A stretch of 64,000 bases of DNA, from contig JAMKCF010000015.1 in the NCBI GenBank assembly GCA_023634235.1, forward strand, positions 12,248,087 to 12,312,086. Reading direction: 5' to 3'. Source of the stretch: Pisaster brevispinus. Its lineage: Eukaryota > Echinodermata > Asteroidea > Forcipulatida > Asteriidae. Under the pieces are notes generated by a model that did not search any database, was not told the origin of the DNA, and worked only from the letters and a program-made list of their open reading frames with translations. Shown one piece after another: positions 45,301 to 57,414 of this stretch. A program made the position numbers and the translations under genes. Position 1 is the first letter of the stretch. Every line of letters begins with the position of its first letter.

Positions 45301-46829
45301 TGACACGAACATAATATTTAGAAAATATCATAAATAATCGCTTAAAGTTGAAATAAATAGATCAAACTTTGAATGTAAACATATTATCGAACAAATCAAC
45401 ACCCTTAAAATAGCAATGACGTTTGAATTGTGAAAGGACGCTTCGTCTTGACCATTAAAAGTCAATTGAATATGTTTAATTCTACATCGGGCGCCCTTGA
45501 TACTAATACATAAACATTGGCCATGCAGATTGTAACGATGTCGTGCGTCTACATACTATCAATGACAACAGTGAAACATAAATTCAACAATCTTAACAAG
45601 TTTTCACTAAAATACCGAACTAGAATCTTCAATTTTTAATGTTGGTTGTTTAAGTTTTTGACGATGACAATTTATTGCATTTAGGCCTACTTGGTAAATC
45701 GTTTCGTATCATAGGTTCAAAAGAAGGCTACAATTGAATATTAGTTCGTCTCTTTAGTTTTCGGATTTAACAAATTGTAAGTTGCAAAGATTGCCAAAAA
45801 TAATCGAGGTTAATTTGTTGATTTGATACTGTAACACCAAACTATCACTACTGCATGCTTGAATATTTTCTGCGAAATATTACTGCCTACTCAGTGATAA
45901 TTTATTTTGTAGGTAGAAATGTTTGATACATATGTTGGTGTACTTTACTGACACCCTTCTTAACAGTGGTTGTATTCTCTGTTGTGTTTTGAACGAAGGT
46001 TCAGTCGTAATTCCTGGTTTGAAGTTAACCTCAATGAGAGTACAGTGGTGTCTGGTGTCATCACGCAGGGAGAACCCGAATGGGATTATCGTGTGACTGA
46101 ATACAAGATGAAGTATAAGACGCTCCCGTCCTCTGACTATGATGACGTCATTGGACGCAATGGTGCCTTTCAGGTATACATCTTTTATTCGTTTTTTCTG
46201 TGTTCGTTTAAAAAAAAAAAATAAATAAATAAAAATTTAATATTTATAGTTTGTAATTTTTTTGAAAACATTAAACTATTTGTTTCCCGGAGAGTCATTT
46301 GCATTGTAAAAATATACACATACGGAACAGCAGCACGTGCACAAGAATAAATTGACTCTAAACAACTGGTTTGTAAAATATTTGACACCCTATCTGACTG
46401 GAATACTGGTTCGTTATTTCACTAACAAAGTTCAACGCAGCACATTTAACTATTATTTAAACATAAGTAATGGTTTAGACTTCGTTATAGTAATTGAGAT
46501 TACAACGAATTGTTGTTTCAGTTATTTGCATTATGTCCACAAATGTTACAAATGCTAAACAACCTCCCCCTTTAAATACTTTGATGTAAATTTAAATGTT
46601 GTTGTTTTATAAAATTCCCGCCTTTGTAAAGCTAATGCGTGTGACATTCATCTAAAAACTACATTTGTAACTTGTGCAGGTGTTCGAGGGTAACATTGAG
46701 GATGCTGCGACCCCAGTAACCAACATGTTTGATCAGAGCATCGTGGCTACCATAGTGCGTATTGAGCCTGTAGCGTGGATCAACGGACTAGCTCTGCGGC
46801 TGGAGTTGCTTGGATGTCACATCAACTAA
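39266..46829 (+). CDS. Secreted discoidin (F5/8 type C) domain protein A, five exons, frameshift in exon 2
   Basis: Exons: 39266-39311, 43303-43532, 45105-45225, 45999-46173, 46680-46829. The gene would encode a secreted protein of about 205 residues: signal peptide (MDGAVLTFLLIATLSG), a Cys-containing N-terminal module, then an F5/8C fold from C of GIECSEPLGL to the closing LELLGCHIN and stop. Such domains bind glycans or membrane lipids; the ligand here is unknown. Visible features include KWYGAGAGRLNGVAWYPQ, NSWFEVNL and TPVTNMFDQSIVATIVRIEP. Phases agree at all junctions except that exon 2 is 230 nt where 231 is expected: GGGG at about 43466 replaces the GGGGG of copy B, and the frame then ends at TAG. 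Because the indel is in a homopolymer, a sequencing error is a real alternative to pseudogenisation. Confidence 0.8.
40880..42330 (-). mobile_element. Penelope-like retroelement remnant
   Basis: Broken minus-strand pieces follow the order of a Penelope-like reverse transcriptase: KHNPDIVIKPYDKGRGISVI (within 41856-42308), YFLPKIHKTPIGRSIIRGCS and YTNV (within 41379-41840), WWLYRDDILVLYN with the catalytic YRDD at 41299-41310, and QLHPTLKFTFEASD (within 40903-41244). Frameshifts and stops separate the pieces and no GIY-YIG endonuclease domain was found, so the copy is dead. It lies in intron 1 of discoidin gene A, antisense, and unit B has no counterpart. Confidence 0.8.
43303..43532 (+). CDS. 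Discoidin gene A exon 2, frameshifted
   Basis: After TTGCATTTCAG it reads GVTVVSSHQVCYNGMEYD, then RWVLPYEDPCEYAAVLGG, then TTPNASHQQGRPTT and a stop. In the next frame the expected continuation APYYLDKIAIRLLKFFGC is intact up to the GTAAAA donor. The matching exon of copy B is open throughout. Confidence 0.78.
43533..45104. other. Intron 2 of discoidin gene A
   Basis: The first part (to about 44060) aligns with 54080-54640 of unit B, including the Ser/Cys-rich ORF at 43661-43864 and its relative at 54215-54427, neither with a recognised domain. Positions 44530-44705 closely match 59290-59475, outside unit B ('ccttactttttgagtaacag', 'aaaatcaattcaagcaaaa'). Confidence 0.5.
45105..46829 (+). 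CDS. Discoidin gene A exons 3-5: F5/8 type C core
   Basis: Exon 3 (45105-45225) begins GIECSEPLGLEDGTIPDESM. Exon 4 (45999-46173) begins FSRNSWFEVNLNESTVVSGV and includes ITQGEPEWDYRVTEYKMKY. Exon 5 (46680-46829) ends LRLELLGCHIN. The first and last Cys are where the F5/8C disulfide is expected. Junction phases are 2 and 0. Exons 3 and 4 have no counterpart in copy B. Confidence 0.85.
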
Positions 46830-46989
46830 AATCAAATAAGTTTTCTGTGAAGCAGGAATATTTATTACAATTTCTTATTGTATAGTCGTTATCTTGTTGC
46901 TGTAGTTTATAATGTTAATCTTACACAAAAACAAAATTATTATGGTTTGCAAGGCTTTGTTATTTTGAGACCACAAACAACTGAAAACT

Positions 46990-46995
46990 AATAAA
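46990..46995 (+). terminator. Polyadenylation signal, discoidin gene A
   Basis: AATAAA lies 161 bases after the stop codon. The equivalent signal of copy B is at 55691, a similar distance from its stop. Confidence 0.5.
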
Positions 46996-47705
46996 GTTAA
47001 GTTTAAAAGCCTAAAACTTATAACAGTGCCGTACAAACTCAGATAAAACAACCAGTCGAACAAACAACGACAAATAATAAAAATGTGTACAAAAAAATAA
47101 AAAAATACAAATTACAACGTAAGCAACATACAAAATACCATGTCTGTTTAAGAATTGAAACATTACACAAATGTATAAATCTTAACAAACTGTATATAGT
47201 TCGTTTCGGTATTCCTTAAACAACTTTGTATTAAAATGGTTCAATATTGTTGTCAAACTTGTTCAGCCAGTTAATGCTAAACAAAGACATCATGCACATT
47301 TACATGAGACGATTAACACTGGTATACCAGTACCCTGATTGTACAATCTATAAATTTCCTGGTCAAAATTGTCTCAGATCTAGGTCCCATTAGGCCTAAT
47401 CCAAGTTCGTCAAAATGATCCATAATTTAGTCAAAATTACGCAAAACTTTATTAAAATTCCCGTTTTTAAACCACTTACTTTTCGGGTCAGCTATAATTT
47501 GTGTCGATTCAGACCCGGGAATCTTTAGAGTGTTGTTCACATTCTTGTTTAGTAACGTACAGCACTTTCAAGCAGCCTTGGATATTAAACATCTAGCACT
47601 CTTTTCAATAGTATTATAGTATTGTACCTGTCACGTGGAAGCCAAGTGCCGTAATTTGACCGCTGGAATCGTATGGTTGTCACATTGACAGATTTGAAAT
47701 AATTG

Positions 47706-50700
47706 TGCATGGCGTGTTGTGAATCCACTTAAGAATTATTACAGCCGTCTCTGTTAAAAATGAATTAATGAAAATATATATTAACCTTTATTGTTGTGAG
47801 AGATAGCTATAGTCTTGACATAATTTATCTAGGCCTATGCTGTTAGTAGAGAATTAGTTATCAACTATAGATCCCTGCTTCGTTTCCGCCACCGGGTCAG
47901 GTCACGCCAAACAGTTATCAGCTTAAGGGATTGTCTAAATTCAGTGGTTTTTAAACGTTCAGTTTTAGTATAATACTATAACTAGGTCTTATACAGCGCG
48001 ATATTGACAATAACATATCATTCCGCTTGTCATTAGTGCCCTGCTCGTTGAGCCAATAACATTAATTTTTCTCAGCTCCCTTGTGGGTATACACCCCTGG
48101 TCTGCCGTGACTCTCAGAAGACATTTTCAAAAACAATAATCAACATCTACCCTATAAAGTAGAGCATGTATTCTTTTCAGCTAGATATCTTGCTGACAAC
48201 CTGTGATAGGTTATGATGTTTTCAACACCCAACCCCCTGCTCCTCCCCCTCCGAACCAGTAACTAGTCGAACCTTCCTGCATTCTCATAACTCCTTAGTG
48301 ATACTGAATTTCATTGGCTTTGGGCACTGGGGCTGCTCTATGCCGTAAGAAGATTAATTGGACAGGTCATCAACAAGCATTTGCGCTTCTTCATGGAGCA
48401 AACACATTTACATCGAGATCACGCGTTTACGTCCACTTTCGCTTATATAGTGTAATTGAAATTTTATAGGAAGATACATACTAACTTATAATTTACGAAA
48501 CAAGATATTGCAAAGAGTTTTCAGATTTGTGTTTAGGTCTATTAAGCTTAGCATGTTTTGAAGTTTATTTATTTAAATATTGAGAACTTTTAGTTAAGTT
48601 TATTAACACAAGATCAATTTATTTGGGACTTTCTGTAGAAATATAATGTGAGGACACATCCTTTTTTAAGGAGGGGGTTGTGCGGGTGCATTTGTGACAA
48701 GGTCAACGAGTTCACGTCAGGGGTCGCAGGTAGCGCTGACCGCTGCTATCTTCAGCAACTTGGGCTCCTTTGCTCACTTCACAAAGAGCTAGTACTGACC
48801 TTTAGGGTGAATACATCTAAATTGCCAAACACATGATGTCACAATACAAATTACTCTGATGATTCAGAAAAGTCACATTTTGATGAATTCAAATGCTTTG
48901 TGAAATCATAATAGCGGGTTTAGCTTCCCAGGTAGTCTGGAGAAGACGGTCAGGGCCGATCTGGATCCCAAAAGAGTCCGGACGACCTTGTGATTGCTCC
49001 GACTACACTCCTGTTTAATTTAAATAAAAACCACAGGAGATCTAGAGTTATAATTTATTGATAACAAAGCCCTATAAAAACATTAATAAAAAGTACGAGA
49101 TCATCGATACATATCCGTATGTCTGTTTCGTTTTTGTTCGCGTCCGTTTATGTTAAATTTGGTCAAATTTACCAAAACTTGCCATCTCCGCTAATGCCAT
49201 TTGTAACAGGTGTAGCTCATGAAATGCAGAATTTCTTATCACCATGATTATGCTACTCTTAAGTTAGCGATAACACAACAGAAGTCTGTGACTGATTTTT
49301 CCAGATGATGCTGAAACGTTAATAGACGCGAGAGTAGTTTCCTAGTGAATTAACCCAACTGTCTTGCCCATCGTGTTGCATACAAAGTTATCGAAACCAC
49401 GAAACTAAAACGAACAAAAAGCTCTCTGTTCGCTTTAGTTTCGTGGATGTGATGAAATTAAATAAACAACGCAAGCGGCCAGCAAATAGGGCTAAAACCT
49501 AAGCAAACTTGCAAACTTGGGCACGCGTATTAACGCTTGCAAGATTGTTTAATTCGAATAAGATTTTATTTTAATGAGAAACTTGTACCGAACTTTAATT
49601 TCAATAAAATAGTCTCGCATCCTAAAATCTAACCTTAATGGCCATATTTTGCAATCGTCAGACCAGAAATGGCCAGCAAATTGAAATACTCCAAATGCTT
49701 CGCAAAAACATTCTCAACGGAATAGTTTATACACAGAGCTAATACACAGAGCTGTCCAGTGCATGATGGACTATATAAAACACTCGCAAAATTGCTAGAT
49801 TTTCATATGTTTTTTTTTACCATTGAAAAGCCCATATTAATGGCTCTCTGTTTGTTTATTTTAGTTTTGCGGATGTGATAAATTTTTGTATTAAGCAACG
49901 TAAGCGGCCAGAAAGTAGGGCTACTACAACAACAAATTAGCCAATACGGGCTGCGTATTAATACCGGCAAGAATTGTGCTAGGGAATAATGGTTTGAATT
50001 TAATTAAATCAGAGTTAACATTGTTAAAATTGCTGATGCACAAGAAGCAAGCATTTTTAGGTCAAATCACTGTTTACGTTTGGTTTGTCTGACTACGGTT
50101 AAAAGTACACACGTGCAAGAATTTCTAGCTGGTAGATGCGAGAGGCAAGTCTCTGATGGAGCAATTTGGATCAATAAAAAGTGACAGTCGGAATATGAAC
50201 ACCCTAGGGGAAAAATTGGGGGAACTGATTATGGGTTTTTGAAGGTGGGGTAGATCTAGATTTAAAAACTATGTCACATCACCCTTACAGAATTGTTGAT
50301 TTGCACGAGTGTTTTACAATTCTTTTGGAATGCCCGTCACAAAGGCTTTCTGCTCTTTATTGTATCGTAGTTGTTATTTGTAGGCGACATGACGAGAAAT
50401 AGCGTAAAGCTACCACCCCAACAAATAAAGCCAACATTGCTGGGGCTGCTTAAAGAAATAAAGTCATGCCAATGTTTTAAAATACGTTCAGCATTAATGT
50501 CTCCAACTTCCTAACTTAAAATGACAATAGAGACTGAATTTGTACCTACACCTGCCTTGAAACATTCAGCATCCCCAAACTAAACATTGAATGGCCACCT
50601 TGTGTCATCTTCTGACCGGAGATGAACATCAAGTGACAACAAGCATCTTCAGCTGGATTGTTACACTAATGGCTGTCAGGGAGTATCTAAAGTAAATACG

Positions 50701-51819
50701 TCAACGAGCATAGCGCCCTCAACTTTAGTGGGATCGGGACAAGTTTGGCATTGTTAAAAGGCCCCTTCCAAGGGTACTTGGAGATGAATGGATAGTGTAT
50801 GTTCCTGGTATTAATACGGTTGTCCCGATGTAGTTTGAATAATTATTTACTGTTCCAAATATTTGGGATGACCCTGAAGACACCTCCTTTGATCTTGGTA
50901 TGTATAGATATTTAAGTTGGTTCAATTAGGTACAAATTGTTCGTATTTAATAATTAAAGCATTCTCCCTTTACTTTAAATTGTTGACAACTTTGCTGAGT
51001 TGCTTGTGTCTGGTACCCCTCCACCCCGACTAAATAGTGTATTAGGTAACTACAAGTTGAAACCAAATCGCTCACATTATAATAGTTGTAAAATGTAACA
51101 CAACTCTTTTGTTTGTTTTTGTTTATGGAAATCTGGCTCCAAGGAACTGTACACAACTTCTAAGTTAATCCAGTGAGTTTTTTTGCAACGCCCACTAGAG
51201 TAAAGCTTGTATCGCCGGGGTGGGGCAGTTTTCAATGCATAGGCCATCAGCGCTAAGGTTGGCGATTTGGTCTTGCCTGGCGGAGTTTGCCGAGTGGTAC
51301 CCAATTACCCGCTGTGGGGTAGCCGCGAGGCTTATTTTGCTAAAAGGGGCAGGATAATATATCGGGTTGCCAGACTGTTAGACTGGTCCCAACCCAATGA
51401 TTTCACTGGATTCAATAATTTCATTGGATAAACGTGCTGTGACGTCAGCTTTTCATATTTGTGTTATGATTGGTTTGCTCCAAAGTGACGTGTTTGTCAG
51501 CATCACCATCATCGGGAATTTTTCGACCGTCTACTGTGCGCGCATGTACATATTGCATTTAATGTTTTATTCACTCTGTACTGAATGTACATGTGCGTGT
51601 AGACTACGAATCTTCGCCGTGTGAATGGATTTGAGGTCAAAGGTACAACTGACAGGATCCCGCCATGCTCTCAAGGCTTGGTATTATGGCATATTTCAAG
51701 AGCCTCAATGGTTGACGTCAGAGTTTCAGGCTACCAGACCAGCGCCCTCATTTAGGTTAACAAAGATATATCAATGGCTGAGTTGGCGGCAAGGGAAAAT
51801 AGTTGTTTAAACTTATGTA
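47706..51819. other. Spacer between discoidin units, repeat-derived
   Basis: No exon was recognised. Contents: a partial SINE relative at about 47975-48240; dispersed repeats with the 'gccaa...gggctgcgtattaa' core at 49412-49543 and 49825-49976; a block at 50120-50290 matching 7150-7335; and a block at 51388-51610 matching 4365-4570. ORFs at 48648, 50725, 50947, 51077, 51397 and 51625 are short and domain-less. Confidence 0.5.
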
Positions 51820-53874
51820 AGTACCACTAAAACAAATTTGAAGGAATTTGAATTATATTTAAATTGATCTTTTCCTTCATTGAAAATTTCCGGATTCATT
51901 CTTGGTTTGTCTAGACCTTATTACTTTGGTAGAATCGAGTGAGTCTTTCCAAGCGACTCATCGAGTACCACACATGCGCGAAATAACCAAGGCATGTTCT
52001 GGGACCATACCACGCCCTCTGTTGATTATACACTCGTGCCAGTTGAGAAACAACGTTCGTATAATTGTGACGTTGATGACGGTCTGCGACTTGGGATTTT
52101 TTAAACAAAACGTGCAACGAACACTCCCTACCCAGTGGCAACACACACTATTCAGGGTCACCATAAACTAAGACTACGAATGAACTAACATATTATGCGT
52201 TTACACTAGGTTTAATTTCAGGGTTTTGAATTGTGTTTTGTCAGTGTGGTTTTTGTTTGGTGTTTACGATTGGTGGTGAATGGTGGGATGTAGTTTTGGG
52301 ACCTCAATTCGATGATTTGCGTATTGTTTATTCAAGCAAGTGGGTAAAGTTTAAAGTAATGTTTGAAAGTCCTCCCTGGGTTTTTTTCAACCTCAACACA
52401 ATTCTCCTGAGAAAAACAAAATCGAAGCTTCGTAGGCTGGAGGCTTTACGTAAGCTGCTTGTAGTAAGAGTATCATAATTGGAAAAAAAATGACCAACGT
52501 TCAGGATAACTTCTCGAAAGATCCATAATTAATGTTCTGCTGTATTTATGGGCAGCAATTTTTACTTCCAGTTCTAGTCGTGAGAGTAATAAAGTCAGCC
52601 AGCAGATGACGTCTCTAGTGTTGTTAAATGAGGCGGCAAAGCGCTCGCTTGTTAATCTAATGCCAAGGTTATGGCTTCGCAAAAACGTATATCTAGTCTC
52701 AACCAATCAGACAGTAGCTCTCCAGGGTGTTACAGTCTGCTGTATTTACCTGATTGGTTTAAAATTACATCATCCTATTTGACGTCAAAGTGGTGGCATT
52801 TTTGCTGTAGGTCTGTCTGAGATTCACCCAAACGCTTATACATTGTTGCATCTTCGAGAATGGACAGAGCAGTGCTTGCCATTTTGATGATAGCTACCTT
52901 ATCAGGTATGGTTTCTTATACTTACATTTGATTTTACAGAGACGCTAAACAAGAAGTAAATCAACTGAATGTGGAGAATATAAGCATACAAACTGAATAT
53001 ACTTTGTACATGGCTGTAAGTTGGTTTTTTTACAATGTGGCATAGAAAAGGCTGTTTGATCCGTTACTACATTCCTAATAAAAAAATTACGTGTCAAGGA
53101 GATAACGGTAGGGTATAAAATATTTAAAAAAAACAATATTGTTTCAAATCGGTTTTCGTTGTTTTCATTTTGTTTTCATTGGGCACCATGTACAAAGAAA
53201 AACGTCAGCTTTGAAAAAACCTGCTTGGTTTCTTAAACTGTTCATGTAGTGTGCTCTCGTTGTAAGGAGACTGGAACGACGAGGTCTGTGCAGTGGTGGC
53301 ATGTTATGTTGCTATATGACCCCGTTGTGTCATTGAAAACATTATCCATAGTCCACGACTGTGTTGATTGCAAATGGTGAAGTTTTGGGTTTAACTTGCG
53401 TTTGCCCAGTACTTCCATGAAGGTCCAAATCAACTAGTCACCGCTGACGCCACGAGTCATCTGTCACTTGGTTTGTCTGACCTCGCTTTTTTCAGGTATT
53501 TGTCTGGGAGTATTTTGGAATAGAGGCATGTTCATTGTGAAATACGGGATTCCAATACTTGTTTTTTCATGTGGATTCCATTTGTTGGAAAAATTATGAG
53601 AACTAAATATTTCAGAGTATCTTAAACTCGCTCTATAATAACAAGTCGCCGCCTTAAAAAAAAGTACCGCCTAAAAATAAAAGTCGCAAGCTAAAAACAT
53701 AAAGTCTCCAGCACAAACAACGTCCCCGCGTTGCCTTACAGAACACCTCACTTGAGGTACACACAATACCTGAATATTGACGTCAAAATTCACGGGGAAA
53801 ATTAACAACTTATTCCTTAGTCTTGAATTTTGATTTCACATTGTCTGGTTTTTCTGTATTCCTGTCCAATCAAG

Positions 53875-54078
53875 TTTGCTACAATGGATTGGAGTACGAT
53901 CTCAACTCTAACAATCCATACCGATGGGTCTTACCGTACGAAGATCCATGCGAGTATGCTGCCGTACTCGGCGGACTGACTACTCCAAATGTATCATACC
54001 AACAGGGGGCGCCCTACTACCTAGATAAGATCGCCATTAGACTGCTTGAGTTCTTCGATTGTCAAGATGATCGAAACG
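53875..54078 (+). CDS. Discoidin gene B exon 2, intact, with shifted acceptor
   Basis: Where copy A has its acceptor TTTCAG, copy B reads TGTCTG, so that site is lost. Twenty-odd bases on, after a TC-rich tract, CCAATCAAG offers an AG that joins exon 1 in frame (G+TT gives Val), yielding ATLS-VCYNGLEYD. The exon is open, keeps the GGGGG run, and ends with donor GTAAGA. The splice choice is inferred, not observed. Confidence 0.65.
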
Positions 54079-54997
54079 GTAAGAAACATGGTTGATAATA
54101 AGACAATTCGTGCTTAAAATTGTGACTCATAAATAATAACTGTCAACAGCTCATTATAAAAGAATTGTTGGTACTACAAAACGAGGTAAAAAAACATGTG
54201 CGGGTGTTGTTTGGATGATTCATATTTACGTTTTTAAAGTTTCACGTGTTGGCTGTCAGACTAAGTACTCGGATTGCAAAGAACTCGATCAGAATGGCTA
54301 CTTGAAAACAACGCTTTGGCCTAGTAATCTGTTTGAACGAACTACCAATCTAGTCAAATGGCTCGGTGATACGTTAACGGTTGGCTTACTTCTTCACGAG
54401 GCTTTACAATCCGTACGCTCGGTTTAGCAATCCGTTTGAACAGTTTACAAATGTTTAGTTTTAAGTTTGCACGGCTTGGTGTTTTCTTGACACTATTTAG
54501 TTATTCTCTTGAACTGTTTACTAGTCCGTTGGCATGGCTGAACATTCAGTTCGAATTGCTCGGTTTTCTTTAAGACGGTTGCTCATCCATTAACTAGGTT
54601 TAGTAATACGCTCAAAGTTTGGTAATCCAAAAAAACAGAAGAGGTAGGAAAACAACACTTTCGCTGCAATTTTCCGGACAGAGAAAAATATAGAAATGTT
54701 ATATACCAGACAAACGGGATGTATACTTTACTAACGGTCCCACTCAGACTACTAAGCAACTGCTATCTTTGATTAATCAGATTTAAACACTGAGGGAGGC
54801 TTAAAATTACGTACAATTTTTGTAAATTCTCCAAATTCTTGGAAAGCCGTGAATTTCTATTAAAGTCAAATTTACCCAATCATATAAATGAATATTGACA
54901 AGTGCAATTCGAAAAATAATATAAGTTGCATTTTGGCAATCATTTGAGTGTTGTTTTTTTTTTTTGGGGGGGTGCTTGCTTAATTAAGAATGCTATT

Positions 54998-55292
54998 GAA
55001 AAGAGGCAAAAACGGTAATTTTTAATTTATGCAAGTTATGCATAATTCCCCGTCTTCCATTTTTCTACTTTTTTAATACGTTGTTCGGGAGGGTTTCAAG
55101 AGACACTTGCATGCACAAAGATGTGACACTGATATCAATTCTACTTCTATCAGGGCGTATGCTTACATATATTTGTGAGAATAGGGGCAAAAACGGCAAC
55201 TTATAATTTATGCAAATTATGCATAATTCCCCTACTTCCTTTTTTCTACTTTTTTGATTTGTTGTTTTGGAGGGTTTCAAGAGACTTTTGCT
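54998..55292 (+). repeat. Two diverged copies of a 110-bp unit in gene B intron
   Basis: Positions 54998-55110 and 55183-55292 share 'gcaaaaacgg', 'aatttatgcaa', 'ttatgcataattcccc', 'tttctacttttttga/aat' and 'gagggtttcaagagac'. The arrangement occupies the place where exons 3-4 would be expected. Confidence 0.55.
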
Positions 55293-55690
55293 AAAGAAAT
55301 CATTTCTGTTGCAATTTTGTCTAGGCCAAACCACAGATTGACTAGACTACACATCTAGGTATCACTGGTGCGTGTGACATTCATCTCAAAACTACAATTC
55401 TTTTACTTGCAGGTGTTCGTTGGTAACATTGCGGATACTACAACCCCAGTAACCAACATGTTTGATCAGAGCATCGTGGCTACCATAGTGCGTATTGAGC
55501 CTGTAGCGTTTATCGACGAACAAGCTCTACGGCTTGAGTTGCTTGGATGTCACATCAACTGAAATCGAGTCAGTTGTTTAAAGCAGAAATTACAAACACT
55601 TATTCTGTTTTCATTCTTTTGTCGCTATTTATCTTATGGCTAGAACAAAACCGAATATGGTTTTCCTCAGGCTTTGTAATTATGAGTCAT

Positions 55691-55696
55691 AATAAA
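55691..55696 (+). terminator. Polyadenylation signal, discoidin gene B
   Basis: AATAAA lies 129 bases after the exon 5 stop codon. Confidence 0.45.
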
Positions 55697-56319
55697 CTTC
55701 AACATAAAGTAGTTTGAAACACTACAACTAACGAAAGTGACATACAAAATCAGATAATAGAATAAGATCCGCTCGAAGATAAAAAGGCACATTTTGCGTG
55801 AACGTTGTAACGTTGACTAAAACAACTTATTGTAAACAAATAAATACGTTAATTTTTTGTTCGGTATTCCTAAAGCAACTTAGTAAACTTTTGTTAACTC
55901 TAAAAACTTCTGGATCAGAAGTGACCCGGATCTAGGTCCCGTGGGGCCTGAACCAAAAGGAGTCACGCATGAGTTATAACTTGTCTCAACATTACCAATT
56001 GTATTTATAAATAATAAGGACGCGAATCTGATTTTCTGCAGACCTAAAAAACACCAGTTACCCAGAGGGCCCACGAGGTTAACCATAATTTTTATGTTAG
56101 AACTTGATATCCTTTCTAATGCACGGCACTTTCAAGCTGCTTTGAATATTAAGCATCTAGCACTCTTTTCAATAGTAGGATAGTATTATACATGTAGCGT
56201 TGGAGCCCAGTAATGTAGCTTTACAGCTGGAATCGCTTGGTTGTCTCATCGACTGGTATGAAATCGTTTTGTTTGAAGCATACTCTGTTTCGTTTTCGAT
56301 TTATAGGTTTTACTCTCTC

Positions 56320-56443
56320 CAGGGGTGGATTTCACAAAGAGTTAAGACTAGTCTTATCTCGAGTTAGGACGAGTAGGACTAGCCTTAAGTTTTTAATAAC
56401 TCCAAGGACTAAGTTAGGACTATCTTTGTGAAATCGACCCCTG
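56320..56443. mobile_element. 124-bp MITE-like element
   Basis: The ends CAGGGGTGGATTTCACAAAGA and TCTTTGTGAAATCGACCCCTG are near-perfect inverted repeats. The interior has inverted GACTAGTCTTA/GGACTAGCC words. It has no ORF. Confidence 0.6.
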
Positions 56444-56549
56444 ATTTTTGAAAATCGTCTGGCACTAAAACAACATTTGTTTTTAGAGGATTTTGTTTAT
56501 TAGCTGTTCCGACATAGCAGTCGGAACAGGTTTTGTTTTTCTTGGGATT

Positions 56550-56553
56550 ATTA

Positions 56554-56592
<39 letters not shown>
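56550..56592. repeat. ATT microsatellite
   Basis: A run of TTA/ATT units; the Ile-rich and Asn-rich ORFs here are artefacts of it. Confidence 0.7.
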
Positions 56593-56763
56593 TTTGTTTC
56601 TGTCAAAATTGCCATAGCTTTTGTACACGATTTTGTACGAACCTAAGCTCTAAAATAATAGATATGGGAGATTCAGATCTTACATCAAATTGAAGCTTAG
56701 AACATGAAATTATGCTAAGAGTAAAATTGTTCAAGTTCTTCATTAATTAGCTGAGTTATAATG

Positions 56764-56870
56764 ACATGAATATTTAATTAGGCAATCTTGTTCCCACCAT
56801 ATCTCAAGAAGTATATGTCTGATCCTCAAACTGTTTTCAAATATAGACTCGTCTTATTATGTAGCTCTGT
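56764..56870 (+). repeat. Outlying degenerate copy of the 130-bp unit
   Basis: 'gaatatttaattag...ccaccatatctcaagaag' here parallels 'gaatatttaactag...agcaccatatctcaagaag' at 57386, so an older copy sits about 600 bases before the main array. Confidence 0.5.
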
Positions 56871-57414
56871 AGCGTGGCAAAAAATTCATAAAACGTCATC
56901 AATGACGTTATTTGTTGGCGCGTTTTTGCTCTGTGTACAAAACACTTGGCGCTGAAAGGGCAAATGTTTTGACAGTCAAAAACACGATATTTTCAATTAA
57001 AATTACGAATTAGTTTCCTAAATTACATAAACTGTTTTGAAAAGTTAATTGCTTTTAATAAGAGATGTTCCTGGTCATTAAAACTAATCAAAGTAGAACA
57101 ATTTCCACGATAATTAACGATTTAGTGACAAATCAGACACCAATGGCTTGGAGACAAGGTTCCGTTCATCGACTAAAAATGTAGTCAGGATGCCCTGCGA
57201 CACAGAGAAAAATGCACGCGAAATGCCGTAACGAAATAGCCGACTTCTGGGTACCAGTCGCTGCACACTATTTATACAAAAATATCGATCTATAGCGTAT
57301 TGAAACGGTGGCTTGTGCATGTGTACATGTACGTCGTGATTCTGTTGCCCAGGGCGCTCGACGATTTTGTCCCGGGCGCTACATTTGAATATTTAACTAG
57401 TTAATCTTTGCAGC

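Larger units (their letters stand above)
37350..47705 (+). repeat. Segmental duplication unit A (discoidin gene A and flanks)
   Basis: Collinear blocks are shared with 51820-56262: upstream 'gagtaccacacatg' to 'gagaaacaacgttcgta', the region before exon 1, exons 1, 2 and 5, and a 3' block with 'gcatctagcactcttttcaatagta'. Unit A is about 10.4 kb and unit B about 4.4 kb. Part of the difference is the Penelope-like insertion in A and the absence of exons 3-4 in B. Confidence 0.8.
52860..55562 (+). pseudogene. Discoidin gene B, exons 3-4 absent
   Basis: Exons found: 52860-52905 (MDRAVLAILMIATLS plus one base), 53875-54078 (VCYNGLEYDLNSNNP ... PYYLDKIAIRLLEFFDC) and 55413-55562 (TPVTNMFDQSIVATIVRIEP ... 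LELLGCHIN, stop). Nothing like exons 3 and 4 of copy A occurs in 54079-55412. Exon 2 leaves in phase 1 and exon 5 enters in phase 0, so a direct splice shifts frame and ends after a few codons. The potential product is a secreted protein of under 90 residues with only the N-terminal Cys module. It could be a pseudogene, a truncated functional gene, or a locus with a collapsed assembly. Confidence 0.75.
51820..56262 (+). repeat. Segmental duplication unit B (discoidin gene B and flanks)
   Basis: Partner of 37350-47705. Similarity includes about 260 bases at the 5' end (51850-52110), about 370 bases upstream of exon 1 (52490-52859), exons 1, 2 and 5, and about 150 bases at the 3' end (56110-56262). 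Divergence is visible at many positions, so the duplication is not new. Confidence 0.8.
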
